Assembly: GCA_019114465.1 (NCBI GenBank)
Contig: DXFM01000044.1
Location: forward strand, 1 to 61,519
DNA length: 61,519 nucleotides
Origin: Candidatus Lachnoclostridium avicola
Lineage (GTDB): Bacteria; Bacillota; Clostridia; Lachnospirales; Lachnospiraceae
Direction of reading: 5' to 3'
A program made the translations under genes and the position numbers. Of the stretch, positions 53,138 to 61,519 are shown one piece after another. Numbering within the stretch: the first letter of the stretch is position 1; each line of letters starts with the position of its first letter. The notes beneath the pieces were generated by a model. That model had not been told where the DNA came from. It was given only the letters and a program-made list of their open reading frames with translations, and ran no database searches.

Positions 53138-53147
53138 GAGAGGGAAA

Positions 53148-54191
53148 ATGGAACCGATCTTAAAAATAGAGAATCTGAAAACATCATTTATGACCAGCAA
53201 CGGCGAGGTCCAGGCGGTGCGGGGCGTGAGCTTCACCGTGGAAAAGGGAGAGATCGTGGGACTGGTGGGAGAGTCGGGAAGCGGAAAGAGCGTGACCTCC
53301 ATGTCCATTCTGAAGCTGCTGGCGGACACGGCTAGGATCAAGGAGGGAAAGATCCTGTTTGAGGGGGAGGATCTGACCCAGTATTCCCGGGCGCAGATGA
53401 GAAAGATCCGGGGAGGAAAGATCTCCATGATCTTCCAGGACCCCATGTCCTCCTTAAACCCCCTGATTCCCGTGGGAAAACAGGTGGCGGAGATGATCCG
53501 GGAGCATCACCGGGAGAAAAGCAAAGAAGAGATCAAAAAAGAGGTGCTGGAGCTGTTTGCCAGAGTCCGGATCCCGGAGCCGGAGAAGCGTTACCGCTCA
53601 TTTCCCCATGAGTTTTCCGGCGGAATGCGTCAGCGGGTCATGATCGCCATGGCCCTTGCCAACCGGCCGGATCTGCTCATCGCCGATGAGCCCACCACGG
53701 CTCTGGACGTGACCATTCAGGATCAGATCTTAAAGCAGCTGCGGGAGCTGAAGAAGGAGTACGGCACCAGCATTATTTTCATCACCCACGATCTGGGAGT
53801 GGTGGCGGAGCTGTGCGACCGGGTGGTGGTGCTCTACGGCGGTCTGGTCATGGAGGAAGCCACCATCTATGATATCTTTGAAAATCCGAAGCACCCCTAT
53901 ACATTGGGACTTTTGGCGTCCATTCCCGCCCTGGATCAGGACAAGAGCCGCAGGCTGAAGCCCATCCCCGGATCGCCGCCGGATATGACAAAGCCTCCCC
54001 AGGGCTGCCCCTTTGCTCCCAGATGTCCCTACGCCAGGGTGGTCTGCGGCAGAGAGCTGCCGGAGATGACGGAGGTCGCAGAAGATCACCGGTCCAGGTG
54101 CTGGCTGCTCAGCCCCGACGCGCCGGATGAGAACAATCCGTTCCGGAAAAACGGCCGGGCCGGCGAGGAGAGGAGGGAGAGCCATGAGTAA
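53148..54191 (+). CDS. oppD: Oligopeptide ABC transporter ATPase (OppD-like)
   Basis: 347 residues: Walker A GESGSGKS, signature FSGGMRQRV, Walker B LLIADEPTTALD, then the oligopeptide C-terminal domain with CPFAPRCPYARVVC. It drives transport with the OppF-like partner. GAGAGGGAAA precedes the ATG. The stop overlaps oppF by 8 bases. Confidence 0.92.
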   Translation: MEPILKIENLKTSFMTSNGEVQAVRGVSFTVEKGEIVGLVGESGSGKSVTSMSILKLLADTARIKEGKILFEGEDLTQYSRAQMRKIRGGKISMIFQDPMSSLNPLIPVGKQVAEMIREHHREKSKEEIKKEVLELFARVRIPEPEKRYRSFPHEFSGGMRQRVMIAMALANRPDLLIADEPTTALDVTIQDQILKQLRELKKEYGTSIIFITHDLGVVAELCDRVVVLYGGLVMEEATIYDIFENPKHPYTLGLLASIPALDQDKSRRLKPIPGSPPDMTKPPQGCPFAPRCPYARVVCGRELPEMTEVAEDHRSRCWLLSPDAPDENNPFRKNGRAGEERRESHE

Positions 54192-55143
54192 TACTGCCAT
54201 GCTGGAGGTAAAGAACCTGACCAAGCACTTCAAGGCGGGTAAGGGCCAGGAGGTGCACGCGGTGGACAACGTGAGCTTTACCCTGGAGAAGGGAAAAACC
54301 CTGGGTCTGGTGGGAGAATCGGGTTGCGGCAAGTCCAGCTGCGCCAGAACCATTATCCGAATTTATGATCCCACGGAGGGACAGATTCTCCTGGACGGCC
54401 AGGATATTACCCACATGAAACAGCGGGAGCTGAAGCCTCTCCGGAAAAAGATGCAGATGATTTTTCAGGATCCCTACGCCTCCCTCAACGCCAGAATGAC
54501 GGTGCGGGATATTATCGCGGAGCCTCTGCTGGCCCACGGGATCGTAAAAAAGAAGGATCAGGCCAATGAGTACGTCTATCCCATGCTGGAGCGGGTGGGC
54601 CTGACCAAAGAACATGCCAACCGCTACGCCCATGAGTTTTCCGGCGGGCAGAGACAGCGGGTGGGCATTGCCAGAGCCCTGGTTCTTCAGCCGGAGCTGG
54701 TGATCTGCGACGAGCCCATTTCCGCCCTGGACGTGTCCATCCAGGCCCAGGTCATCAATCTGCTGAAGGATTTTCAGGAGGAGCGGGGAGTTTCCTACCT
54801 GTTTATCGCCCATGACCTTTCCATGGTGCGCTATGTGTCCGACGACGTGGGAGTGATGTATCTGGGGCAGCTGGTGGAGGTCTGCGAGGCCGATGAGATT
54901 TATAAAAATCCCCTTCACCCCTATACCAGAGGACTTCTGGGAAGTATTCCCATCGCCAATCCCAGACTGGCAAGGGAGAAGGAAAAGAGCAGCATCGAGG
55001 GAGATATTCCCAGCCCCATTGATCCCCCCGCGGGATGCCGGTTCCACACCAGGTGTCCCTACGCGAAGCCTGCCTGCTCCCAGCAGGCGCCGGAGCTGAA
55101 GGATGTGGGTGCGGGCCATCAGGTGGCCTGCCATCTGTACTGA
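54184..55143 (+). CDS. oppF: Oligopeptide ABC transporter ATPase (OppF-like)
   Basis: 319 residues: Walker A GESGCGKS, signature FSGGQRQRVG, Walker B VICDEPISALD and a C-terminal CRFHTRCPYAKPAC domain. ATG at 54184 follows GAGGGAGAGCC. Forms the heterodimer with OppD. Confidence 0.92.
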   Translation: MSNTAMLEVKNLTKHFKAGKGQEVHAVDNVSFTLEKGKTLGLVGESGCGKSSCARTIIRIYDPTEGQILLDGQDITHMKQRELKPLRKKMQMIFQDPYASLNARMTVRDIIAEPLLAHGIVKKKDQANEYVYPMLERVGLTKEHANRYAHEFSGGQRQRVGIARALVLQPELVICDEPISALDVSIQAQVINLLKDFQEERGVSYLFIAHDLSMVRYVSDDVGVMYLGQLVEVCEADEIYKNPLHPYTRGLLGSIPIANPRLAREKEKSSIEGDIPSPIDPPAGCRFHTRCPYAKPACSQQAPELKDVGAGHQVACHLY

Positions 55144-55157
55144 CGGGAGATGGGAGA

Positions 55158-55180
55158 GCCGCGGGACGAGTATCCGCGGC
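55158..55180 (+). other. Intercistronic hairpin between oppF and oppA
   Basis: GCCGCGG/CCGCGGC 7-bp stem, 9-base loop, 14 bases after the oppF stop, no T-run. Such hairpins often uncouple the expression of the abundant lipoprotein from the upstream genes; this is inference. Confidence 0.45.
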
Positions 55181-55262
55181 GGCTGAATCAGCGCTTGGAG
55201 CGGCCTGTTTTGGGCCGATGCCATAGATATGTCCTAAATAAATCAAAAGGAGGAGAATCACT

Positions 55263-56951
55263 ATGAAAAAGAAACTCAGCTTGAAGCTGGCAGCCGGTCT
55301 TGTGTGCGCGGCCATGCTGGCCGGCTGCGGCTCAGGCAGCAGCGGAACAGAGCCCCAGACCATCGGGGAGCCCACCCAGGCAGCGGAGGAGAGCGCCGCA
55401 GAGACGGCGGCGGCAGAACCGGCGGAGGCACAGGAACTGACCTTCGTACTCAACAATGAGCCGGACAGCCTGGATCCGTCCTACACCAACAATTCCTTTG
55501 CCTCTCCGTTTCTCACCAACCTGTTTGAGGGCCTGGTGACCTACGATGAGAATGGGGAGCTGGCTCCCGGCAATGCGGAATCCTGGGAGTCCAACGATGA
55601 CATGACCGTGTGGACCTTCCACCTGAGAGACGGGCTGAAATGGAGCGACGGCACTCCTCTGATGGCGAAGGATTACGTGTATTCCGCCCTTCATGTGATG
55701 ACGCCCACCACCACATCTCAGTATGTGAACATGATGACGGACTACATCGTGAACGGCCAGGAGTACTATGACGGCACCGCTTCCGCGGAGGATGTGGGCG
55801 TGAAGGCTCTGGATGATAATACAGTGGAGTACACCTTAAAGCAGCCCACCCCCTTCTTTGCGGATGTGACCAGCATGTGGGTGTACGCCCCGGTGCAGGA
55901 GGCCACAGTGGAGGCAAACGGAGATAAGTGGTCCACAGCGGCGGATACTTATGTGTGCAACGGTCCCTTCAAGGTGTCTGAGATCAACATGGGGGAGAGC
56001 GTGGTTCTCACCAGAAATGAAAATTACTGGGATGCGGAGAACGTAACCCTGGAGAAACTGACTTTCCGCTACATCCTGGATCTGTCCACTGCCCTCACTG
56101 CCTATGAGAACGGCGAGGTGGACGGCGTGAGAAATATTCCTGCCGGAGACATTGCCCGCCTGAAAGCGGAGGGCGCGGGAACCCATACCATCAACGTGTA
56201 CGGAACCGTATACTACAACTTCAACTGCCAGAAAGAACCCTATAATAATCCTCTGGTGAGAAAGGCTCTGAACCTGGCCATTGACCGGGAGGCTATCATC
56301 AACAACGTGGCTCAGCTGGACGCTCAGCCGGCTTACAGCATTCTGGCTCCCGGATACATGGTGGATGGCAAGGACATTCTGGACGGCAGATCCACCTTTG
56401 AGATGTCTCCCACGGCGGATGTGGAGGCTGCAAAGGCCGCTCTGGCGGAAGCGGGATATCCGGACGGAGAAGGATTCCCCACGGTACAGCTTTCCTTCTA
56501 CTCAGACGATACGGTGAAGAAGGTGGCGGAAGCCATTCAGGAAATGTGGGAGACCAACCTGGGAATTGACGTGGAAGTGACCTCCGCGGACTGGGCTGTA
56601 TTCTACAGCGGCGTTCAGAGCGGAGACTATGAAGTTGCCGCCATGGGCTGGAGCGCGGACTATGTCAATCCCATGAGCTTCCTGCCTCTGCTGGTGACGG
56701 GCGATGTGACTAACACCTCCTTCTACAGCAACCCGGACTACGACGCTCTGGTGGAGCAGATCAAGGTGGAGAAGGATCCGGCCGCCTTTGCCCAGCTGGT
56801 AAAGGATGCGGATGATCTGGTATCTTCCGACTATCCGGTTCTGCCTCTCTACTACAAGGCGGATACCTATCTGTTAAAGGACTATGTGAGCGGCGTGTAC
56901 ACCGATTCCTCCGCCCACCTGTACTTTAAAGACGCGGTTGTGACCAAATAA
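55263..56951 (+). CDS. oppA: Oligopeptide-binding lipoprotein (OppA-like)
   Basis: 562 residues. A lipobox LAGC at residues 19-22 follows a basic/hydrophobic signal, then an Ala/Glu-rich linker (about 25-60) and the SBP family 5 body (FVLNNEPDSLDPSYTNN..., NLFEGLVTYDENGELAPGNAESWE). It captures peptides for the permease. AAAGGAGGAGAATCACT precedes the ATG. Terminal gene of the operon. Confidence 0.93.
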   Translation: MKKKLSLKLAAGLVCAAMLAGCGSGSSGTEPQTIGEPTQAAEESAAETAAAEPAEAQELTFVLNNEPDSLDPSYTNNSFASPFLTNLFEGLVTYDENGELAPGNAESWESNDDMTVWTFHLRDGLKWSDGTPLMAKDYVYSALHVMTPTTTSQYVNMMTDYIVNGQEYYDGTASAEDVGVKALDDNTVEYTLKQPTPFFADVTSMWVYAPVQEATVEANGDKWSTAADTYVCNGPFKVSEINMGESVVLTRNENYWDAENVTLEKLTFRYILDLSTALTAYENGEVDGVRNIPAGDIARLKAEGAGTHTINVYGTVYYNFNCQKEPYNNPLVRKALNLAIDREAIINNVAQLDAQPAYSILAPGYMVDGKDILDGRSTFEMSPTADVEAAKAALAEAGYPDGEGFPTVQLSFYSDDTVKKVAEAIQEMWETNLGIDVEVTSADWAVFYSGVQSGDYEVAAMGWSADYVNPMSFLPLLVTGDVTNTSFYSNPDYDALVEQIKVEKDPAAFAQLVKDADDLVSSDYPVLPLYYKADTYLLKDYVSGVYTDSSAHLYFKDAVVTK

Positions 56952-56964
56952 AAGAGGAGCATTT

Positions 56965-57453
56965 ATGAAGTGCATCATCACGACAGAAGGCTTCGGGGAT
57001 ATGGTGTTTGAGCTGTTCCCCGAAACCGCTCCCATTACGGCGGAAAATTTTGCCCGCACGGCGGAGAGCGGATTTTACGACGGTCTGGCCTGGTGCCGGA
57101 TCGTGAAAGATTATGTGATCCAGGCGGGATCGCCGGACAACGATATTATGACAGACAGCGACTGGCACATCACCGGGGAGTTTGAGGAAAACGGAATTCC
57201 CAATCCCATTCCCCACCGGCGGGGGGCCATATCCATGGCCAGAGACGACGGCTATGATACAGCGGGCACTCAGTTTTTTGTGGTTCACAGGGACGCGCCG
57301 AAGCTGGACGGCAGATATGCCGCTTTCGGGCAGATGGTGTCCGGCTTTGATGTCCTGGACCGGATCGCAGAGCTTCCCACCCACGGGCCGGAGACCTGGA
57401 ACAAACCGGTGGTTATGCCGGTGATGACCAGGGTGCAGATTGTGAGAGACTGA
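56965..57453 (+). CDS. Peptidyl-prolyl cis-trans isomerase (cyclophilin)
   Basis: 162 residues. ELFPETAPITAENF, ISMARDDGYDTAGTQFFVVH and FGQMVSGFDVLDRI are cyclophilin blocks. No signal peptide, so cytoplasmic. It catalyses isomerisation of Xaa-Pro bonds. GAGGAGCATTT precedes the ATG, 13 bases after oppA. Confidence 0.92.
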   Translation: MKCIITTEGFGDMVFELFPETAPITAENFARTAESGFYDGLAWCRIVKDYVIQAGSPDNDIMTDSDWHITGEFEENGIPNPIPHRRGAISMARDDGYDTAGTQFFVVHRDAPKLDGRYAAFGQMVSGFDVLDRIAELPTHGPETWNKPVVMPVMTRVQIVRD

Positions 57454-57474
57454 TAAAACAGAGGTGAGAGCCGG

Positions 57475-58299
57475 ATGAAAGACAGGAAAAGACCTGTTCT
57501 CAGAATGATTCTGGGAACGGCGTGGGCGGTCTGTGTTCTGTGCCTGCAGCCGGGAAGTCTGACGGCCATGGCGGAAACGGCCATGGCAGAAACGGCGCCG
57601 ACGGGAACCGCCCCGGCAGAATCCGGAGCCGGCAGCATAGATGGGGCCGGGTTGCGCCTTTGGGAAGCGGCCCAGGAGCGGCAGAGAAATCTTCCGGAGC
57701 TTAGCGCCTCGGGAGAGGGAAGCTGGTCCTTGGAATGCGGAGGTTTAAAGCTGGAGCGGCCGTTTTCCGGCCGGATGACAATGACCGGACTGGGAACGGA
57801 GCAGATGGATGGAACCATCACCCTGATCTCTCAGGAAGAGGAGACGGAGATCCTTTTTCGGAACGGCGGGGTGACCATGAAACAGGGCGGAGAAGAGACA
57901 GCTCTGACGTCGGATCCGCGGGCCTGGGAAACCGTTTACAGAGAGTTTGCGGACTGGACCACCTATGATCTGAGTCTGGTAAGGCGGCTGTGGGTCAGCG
58001 GCCATGAGGAGGACCGGGCGGACCGAAGCACGGTTCTCTCCTATGAACTGGACGGGGCCGCCGCCGCGTCCGGACTGGAACCGGCGGTGAAAGGCTGGCT
58101 GGAGAATCTGGGAATTCACATTTCCCAGGACCGGGGCTGGCTGACACTGAACCAGGTGGAAGGTGAGCTGACCATTGACTCCGCCGGATATATGATGACT
58201 GACCGGCTGCGGGCAGAAGCGGCCATTCCCCTGGGGCAGAAGACTGCCTCCTGGGTGTTTGAAATCTCCATCACCTACGATCCGCCGGCGGGCCGGTGA
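57475..58299 (+). CDS. Secreted protein of unknown function
   Basis: 274 residues. A signal peptide (about residues 1-32: KDRKRPVLRMILGTAWAVCVLCLQPG) is followed by an Ala/Glu/Thr-rich low-complexity linker and a beta-rich globular part from about 70 on. AGAGGTGAGAGCCGG precedes the ATG. No catalytic motif found; it might be a lipid- or glycan-binding domain like DUF6612-type proteins, but this is weak. Confidence 0.7.
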   Translation: MKDRKRPVLRMILGTAWAVCVLCLQPGSLTAMAETAMAETAPTGTAPAESGAGSIDGAGLRLWEAAQERQRNLPELSASGEGSWSLECGGLKLERPFSGRMTMTGLGTEQMDGTITLISQEEETEILFRNGGVTMKQGGEETALTSDPRAWETVYREFADWTTYDLSLVRRLWVSGHEEDRADRSTVLSYELDGAAAASGLEPAVKGWLENLGIHISQDRGWLTLNQVEGELTIDSAGYMMTDRLRAEAAIPLGQKTASWVFEISITYDPPAGR

Positions 58300-58358
58300 C
58301 CGCTGTATTGGCTGCGGAAAAAAGTAAACAGTACTCTTTGTCAGGAGTGAGAAAAGAA

Positions 58359-58395
58359 GGCGTTGATTCCTATTTATGTTTCAGCGTCTTTTTTT
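58359..58395 (+). terminator. Terminator before the XRE gene
   Basis: GGCGTTGA/TCAGCGTC stem (two G-T pairs) with a seven-T run. Confidence 0.7.
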
Positions 58396-58397
58396 AT

Positions 58398-58450
58398 TGC
58401 AAAGTTTACTTGACATTTTGTGCAAAGCAGACTATACTAAAATTGCAAAG
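58398..58450 (+). promoter_or_regulatory. Promoter with 23-bp spaced TGCAAAG repeats
   Basis: TTGACA (58410-58415), 17 bases, TATACT (58433-58438). TGCAAAG occurs at 58398, 58421 and 58444, exactly 23 bases apart, with a degenerate TGCAAAA at 58458. The repeats overlap -35, -10 and the start region; they look like operator sites for the repressor encoded next. Confidence 0.7.
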
Positions 58451-58477
58451 CGAGCTATGCAAAATGGAGAGGATGAA

Positions 58478-58681
58478 ATGAAGACGAGGATTCAGGAGCT
58501 GAGAAAGCAGCGGAAAATGTCCCAGGAAGAGCTGGCGGAGGCAGTGGGGGTGACGAGACAGACCATCACTTCTCTGGAATGCGGAAAATATGTGGCGTCT
58601 CTGCCTCTTGCCCACAAAATTGCCAGATTTTTCGGGATGAGCATCGAGGAAATTTTTCTGTTTGAGGAGGAAGAATCATGA
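58478..58681 (+). CDS. XRE-family transcriptional regulator
   Basis: 67 residues. The HTH ELRKQRKMSQEELAEAVGVTRQTITSLECGKY is the classic short XRE (as in YozG-like regulators). GGAGAGGATGAA precedes the ATG at 58478. Coupled with the next membrane protein by an ATGA overlap. Likely to bind the TGCAAAG repeats just upstream. Confidence 0.9.
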   Translation: MKTRIQELRKQRKMSQEELAEAVGVTRQTITSLECGKYVASLPLAHKIARFFGMSIEEIFLFEEEES

Positions 58682-59142
58682 GAGAGTGGCTGAAAGCGAT
58701 GCACGGGGAGGATTACGATTACAGGAAGATGGTAAAGGGGCGGGTGCTCCTGGGAAAGGTCTATATGGGGCTGGGGGTTTTGGAGATTCTGGTGATGGGC
58801 CTCCTCTGCGGACGGTCCGGGGAGTTTGCGGAAAATTTTTATCTGTACAGCGGAATCGCCATTATTGTGTGCGGTTTCCTTATCGCCAGAAAGAACAGAA
58901 AACTATTGTCTTTCCAACAGGAACTGAGTAAAATGGAAATAAGGGAAAAGGACGAGAGATTCCGCAGCATCGGCACCAGATCCTGGGCTATGGCGGGCTA
59001 TGTGATGATGCTGGGGCTTTACGGAGCGATTCTGGTGTTTGTGGCTGTGGACGGCCAGGTGGCCCGGACACTGCTGCTGGTGATGCTTGCCTTCTGGATT
59101 CTCGTCCTCGCGTTCCAGATTTATTTCCGGAAGACCATGTGA
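58678..59142 (+). CDS. Four-span membrane protein paired with the XRE regulator
   Basis: 154 residues with four hydrophobic segments ([73 protein letters not shown]). XRE/membrane protein pairs are common in Firmicutes, often as a regulated two-gene unit. Function unknown. Starts within the XRE stop codon. Confidence 0.75.
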   Translation: MREWLKAMHGEDYDYRKMVKGRVLLGKVYMGLGVLEILVMGLLCGRSGEFAENFYLYSGIAIIVCGFLIARKNRKLLSFQQELSKMEIREKDERFRSIGTRSWAMAGYVMMLGLYGAILVFVAVDGQVARTLLLVMLAFWILVLAFQIYFRKTM

Positions 59143-59221
59143 CCGGAAATCTCTGGGATGTGTTCCTGCGCGCGGTCCGCTGTGGATCGTGAAAATCTCA
59201 GAGATAGGAGGAGGATATGAG

Positions 59222-61057
59222 ATGAAAGAAACATGGAAGAAACGGTTTCTGCCCCTGCTTTTGACCTTGTCCATGGTGTTCGCTGCTGCGGCGCCGGGGA
59301 TGACGTCCCAGGCGGCAGAGACGCCGGATCAGAAGATTGTGATCCTCTACACCAATGATGTGCACTGCGGCGTGGACGACAACATTGGCTATGCAGGACT
59401 GGCTCTCTACGAGAAGCAGATGGAAGCCCAGACTCCCTATGTGGCTCTGGTGGACGCCGGGGACGCCATTCAGGGAGCTCCCATTGGAACGCTGTCCGAG
59501 GGAGGAGACATTGTGGCCATCATGAATCAGGTGGGGTACGATTTCGCCATACCCGGCAATCATGAGTTCGATTACGGCATGGACCGTTTCCTGGAACTGG
59601 CGGATGAGCTGAACTGCGGCTATTATTCCTGCAATTTCATGGATCTGCGCACAGGCGGAACGGTATTTGCTCCTTATAAGATCATGGACTTCGGGGATAC
59701 CCAGGTAGCTTTTGTGGGAGCCTCCACGCCGGAGAGCTTTACCAAATCCACACCGAAGTATTTCCAGGACGGAGCGGGAAATTATATCTATGGATTCTGT
59801 GAGGATGAGACAGGACAGGCTCTCTACGCTCAGGTTCAGAGAAGCGTGGACAGCGCGAGAGAGGCGGGCGCCGATTATGTGATTCTGGTGGCCCATCTGG
59901 GAAATGAGGGCATTACGCCCCGGTGGACTTCCAGCGCGGTGGTGGCCAACACCAACGGCATTGACGCGGTGATCGACGGCCACTCCCATGAGACAGTACC
60001 GGCATCCACCCTGACCAACATGGACGGGGAGGCTGTTCCCATGAGCCAGACCGGCACAAAGCTGGCCAACATTGGAAAGATGACCATCGGAACGGACGGC
60101 TCCATCACCACGGAGCTGGTGAGCCAGGTGAGCGGTGAGGGAATGGGCGCTTCCTACACGGTACAGAGCGGAGACAGCCTTTCCAGGATTGCCAAGAGAG
60201 AGCTGGGTTCCTACCATCTGTGGAATGTGATCTATGAGGCCAACCGGGATCAGATTTCAGACCCCAACATGATCCGGCCCGGTCAGGTGCTGGTGATCCC
60301 CGGCAGCCAGACGGCGGAGGGAGAGAAAGCGGAGGATCCGGAGACGGCTCAGTTTATCGACCAGATCATGGCACAGTTCAATGAGACTCTGAATACGGTG
60401 CTGGGCACCACCTCTGTGGATCTGACGGTGAATGACGCGGAGACCGGAGAGAGAAGAGTGAGAAGGGGTGAGACCAATCTGGGAGATCTGACGGCAGACG
60501 CTTACCGGTATGTGCTGGGGGCGGAGATTGGCTTCAGCAACGGCGGAGGAATCCGTGACAACATTCCGGCGGGAAATATTACATACAACGACACTCTGCG
60601 GGTGTTCCCCTTTGGCAACATGGGATGCGTAGCGGAAGTGACGGGCCAGCAGATCAAAGATGCTCTGGAGATGGGAGCGAGAAATTATCCGGAGGAGAAC
60701 GGAGCTTTCCAGCAGGTGTCCGGACTGACCTACACCATTGACAGCTCCATTCCCAGCAGCGTGCAGCTGGATGACAAGAGAAACTTTGTGGCTGTGACCG
60801 GTCCTTACCGCGTGACGGATATTATGGTGAACGGTGAACCCCTGGATCTGGAGCGGACCTACACCCTGGCTTCCCACAATTATCTTCTGAAGGACGGGGG
60901 AGATGGAATGACCATGTTTGCAGGCTGCAACATTATTCAGGATGAAGTGATGGCCGATGTGGATCTGCTGTCCACCTATGTGAGAGACAACCTGGGCGGA
61001 ACTGTGGGCGAGGAGTATGCCAACCCTGCAGGACAGGGCAGAATTACCATCCGGTAA
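59222..61057 (+). CDS. 5'-nucleotidase/2',3'-cyclic phosphodiesterase with internal LysM
   Basis: 611 residues. Signal peptide (1-34), then a calcineurin-like phosphoesterase domain ([46 protein letters not shown]). Residues about 311-362 are a LysM domain ([17 protein letters not shown]... GQVLVIPG), and the C-terminal nucleotidase domain begins after it ([20 protein letters not shown]). It releases nucleosides outside the cell. The LysM between the catalytic and substrate domains is unusual; it could bind peptidoglycan. AGGAGGATATGAG precedes the ATG. Confidence 0.9.
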   Translation: MKETWKKRFLPLLLTLSMVFAAAAPGMTSQAAETPDQKIVILYTNDVHCGVDDNIGYAGLALYEKQMEAQTPYVALVDAGDAIQGAPIGTLSEGGDIVAIMNQVGYDFAIPGNHEFDYGMDRFLELADELNCGYYSCNFMDLRTGGTVFAPYKIMDFGDTQVAFVGASTPESFTKSTPKYFQDGAGNYIYGFCEDETGQALYAQVQRSVDSAREAGADYVILVAHLGNEGITPRWTSSAVVANTNGIDAVIDGHSHETVPASTLTNMDGEAVPMSQTGTKLANIGKMTIGTDGSITTELVSQVSGEGMGASYTVQSGDSLSRIAKRELGSYHLWNVIYEANRDQISDPNMIRPGQVLVIPGSQTAEGEKAEDPETAQFIDQIMAQFNETLNTVLGTTSVDLTVNDAETGERRVRRGETNLGDLTADAYRYVLGAEIGFSNGGGIRDNIPAGNITYNDTLRVFPFGNMGCVAEVTGQQIKDALEMGARNYPEENGAFQQVSGLTYTIDSSIPSSVQLDDKRNFVAVTGPYRVTDIMVNGEPLDLERTYTLASHNYLLKDGGDGMTMFAGCNIIQDEVMADVDLLSTYVRDNLGGTVGEEYANPAGQGRITIR

Positions 61058-61089
61058 GGGATCATAAAAAACAAAATCGGAAGAACTAA

Positions 61090-61156
61090 AAACAGCCGTC
61101 AGGCCGGCGGGACTGCCAGATTTTCTGATCTGGGGCCCTCCGTTATGACGGCTGTT
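61090..61156. terminator. Long stem-loop after the nucleotidase
   Basis: AACAGCCGTCA (61091-61101) pairs with TGACGGCTGTT (61146-61156), with an inner CCAGAT/ATCTGG hairpin. It lies between the convergent nucleotidase and tRNA genes. The short T-runs are weak. Confidence 0.5.
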
Positions 61157-61189
61157 CTGCTGTCTGCGGATGGAGATAAAAAAAGCAAC

Positions 61190-61219
61190 AAAAAAAGCTG
61201 CCGGACAATCCGACAGCTT
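61190..61219 (-). terminator. Terminator of tRNA-Leu
   Basis: On the minus strand AAGCTGTCGGA/TCCGGCAGCTT with TTTTTTT follows the tRNA 3' end directly. Confidence 0.88.
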
Positions 61220-61221
61220 CG

Positions 61222-61305
61222 TGCAGAAGAAGAGACTTGAACTCTCACGGTATTGCTACCACACGGACCTGAACCGTGCGCGTCTGCCAATTCCGCCACT
61301 TCTGC
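61222..61305 (-). tRNA. tRNA-Leu (CAG anticodon)
   Basis: On the minus strand: acceptor GCAGAAG pairs with CTTCTGC, discriminator A, D arm with GGCGGAATTGGCAGAC, anticodon loop TTCAGGT giving CAG, a long variable arm typical of Leu, T loop TTCAAGT. 84 bases. The CCA end is not encoded. The gene has its own promoter and terminator. Confidence 0.95.
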
Positions 61306-61345
61306 GAACCGTCTTGCAAGAACCTGTCTCACAAGCACGAGACTT

Positions 61346-61374
61346 ATTATAAGAGATGAAAGTGGATTTGTCAA
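61346..61374 (-). promoter_or_regulatory. Consensus promoter of tRNA-Leu
   Basis: On the minus strand TTGACA (61369-61374), 17 bases, TATAAT (61346-61351), about 40 bases before the tRNA. The rest to the window end shows only A/T-rich DNA and no gene. Confidence 0.9.
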
Positions 61375-61519
61375 CAATTTTTTTTAAAAATTTTTCAATT
61401 TTTTTCCAGAGGTGGGATGGCGCCTGAATTCCTCCGTCCCAGGCGGAGAATCCGGCGGGGCAGGATTCTTTGCTAACTTGAAAAAGTAAATTCCAGTGCA
61501 GAGATAAATTCCACCATAC

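Overview
The window looks like a chromosome segment of an anaerobic, spore-former-type Firmicute, most likely a Lachnospiraceae member (Clostridium/Enterocloster-like). The reasons are the mid-50s GC look, strong AGGAGG ribosome sites, a threonyl T-box, DUF1540 proteins, and a cellobiose-type PTS run by a LicR/BglG-like PRD regulator. Organism assignment is inference; no marker such as 16S rRNA is present.

Positions 1 to about 30,581 are the right-hand part of a contractile-tailed (myovirus) prophage read entirely on the plus strand. From left to right it holds: a DNA-processing block (SNF2 helicase fused to a DNA methylase, a PAPS-reductase-like protein, small conserved phage proteins, a sigma-like late regulator); a regulatory interval at 5.9-6.6 kb with a short membrane peptide under a consensus promoter and an opposing promoter, which looks like a type I toxin-antitoxin locus; the packaging and head genes (TerS, TerL, gpW-like, portal, protease, head fibre, capsid, cement); the tail genes (completion proteins, sheath, tube, chaperone with a programmed -1 frameshift, 1105-residue tape measure, baseplate gpX/D/V/U/25/J/I); fibres; holin; and a GH24 endolysin. 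The element ends in a tRNA 3' fragment (attR) preceded by two copies of a 10-bp repeat that look like integrase arm sites. The integrase, repressor and attL must lie left of the window.

From 30.7 kb on, the genes are host chromosome. They comprise: an LTA-synthase-like phosphoglycerol transferase; a MATE exporter coupled to a secreted glycosidase-like protein; a DUF134/FeMo-cofactor-domain fusion with a His/Cys-rich tail behind a duplicated operator; a PRD regulator; a convergent 6-phospho-beta-glucosidase; two tandem PTS IIC paralogues with duplicated promoters, followed by a small membrane protein, IIA and IIB; an AEC transporter; T-box-controlled thrS; a double DUF1540 protein; an MBL-fold protein; infC-rpmI-rplT with an AUU start and a leader attenuator; an oligopeptide ABC operon (two permeases, two ATPases, a lipoprotein); a cyclophilin; a secreted protein of unknown function; an XRE regulator with a membrane partner; a 5'-nucleotidase carrying an internal LysM; and tRNA-Leu(CAG) on the minus strand.

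The most promising under-described items are the compact toxin/antisense locus in the prophage, the fused metal-cofactor regulator with an internal ribosome site, and the duplicated PTS IIC genes that share a 12-bp element at the same distance upstream of each promoter.
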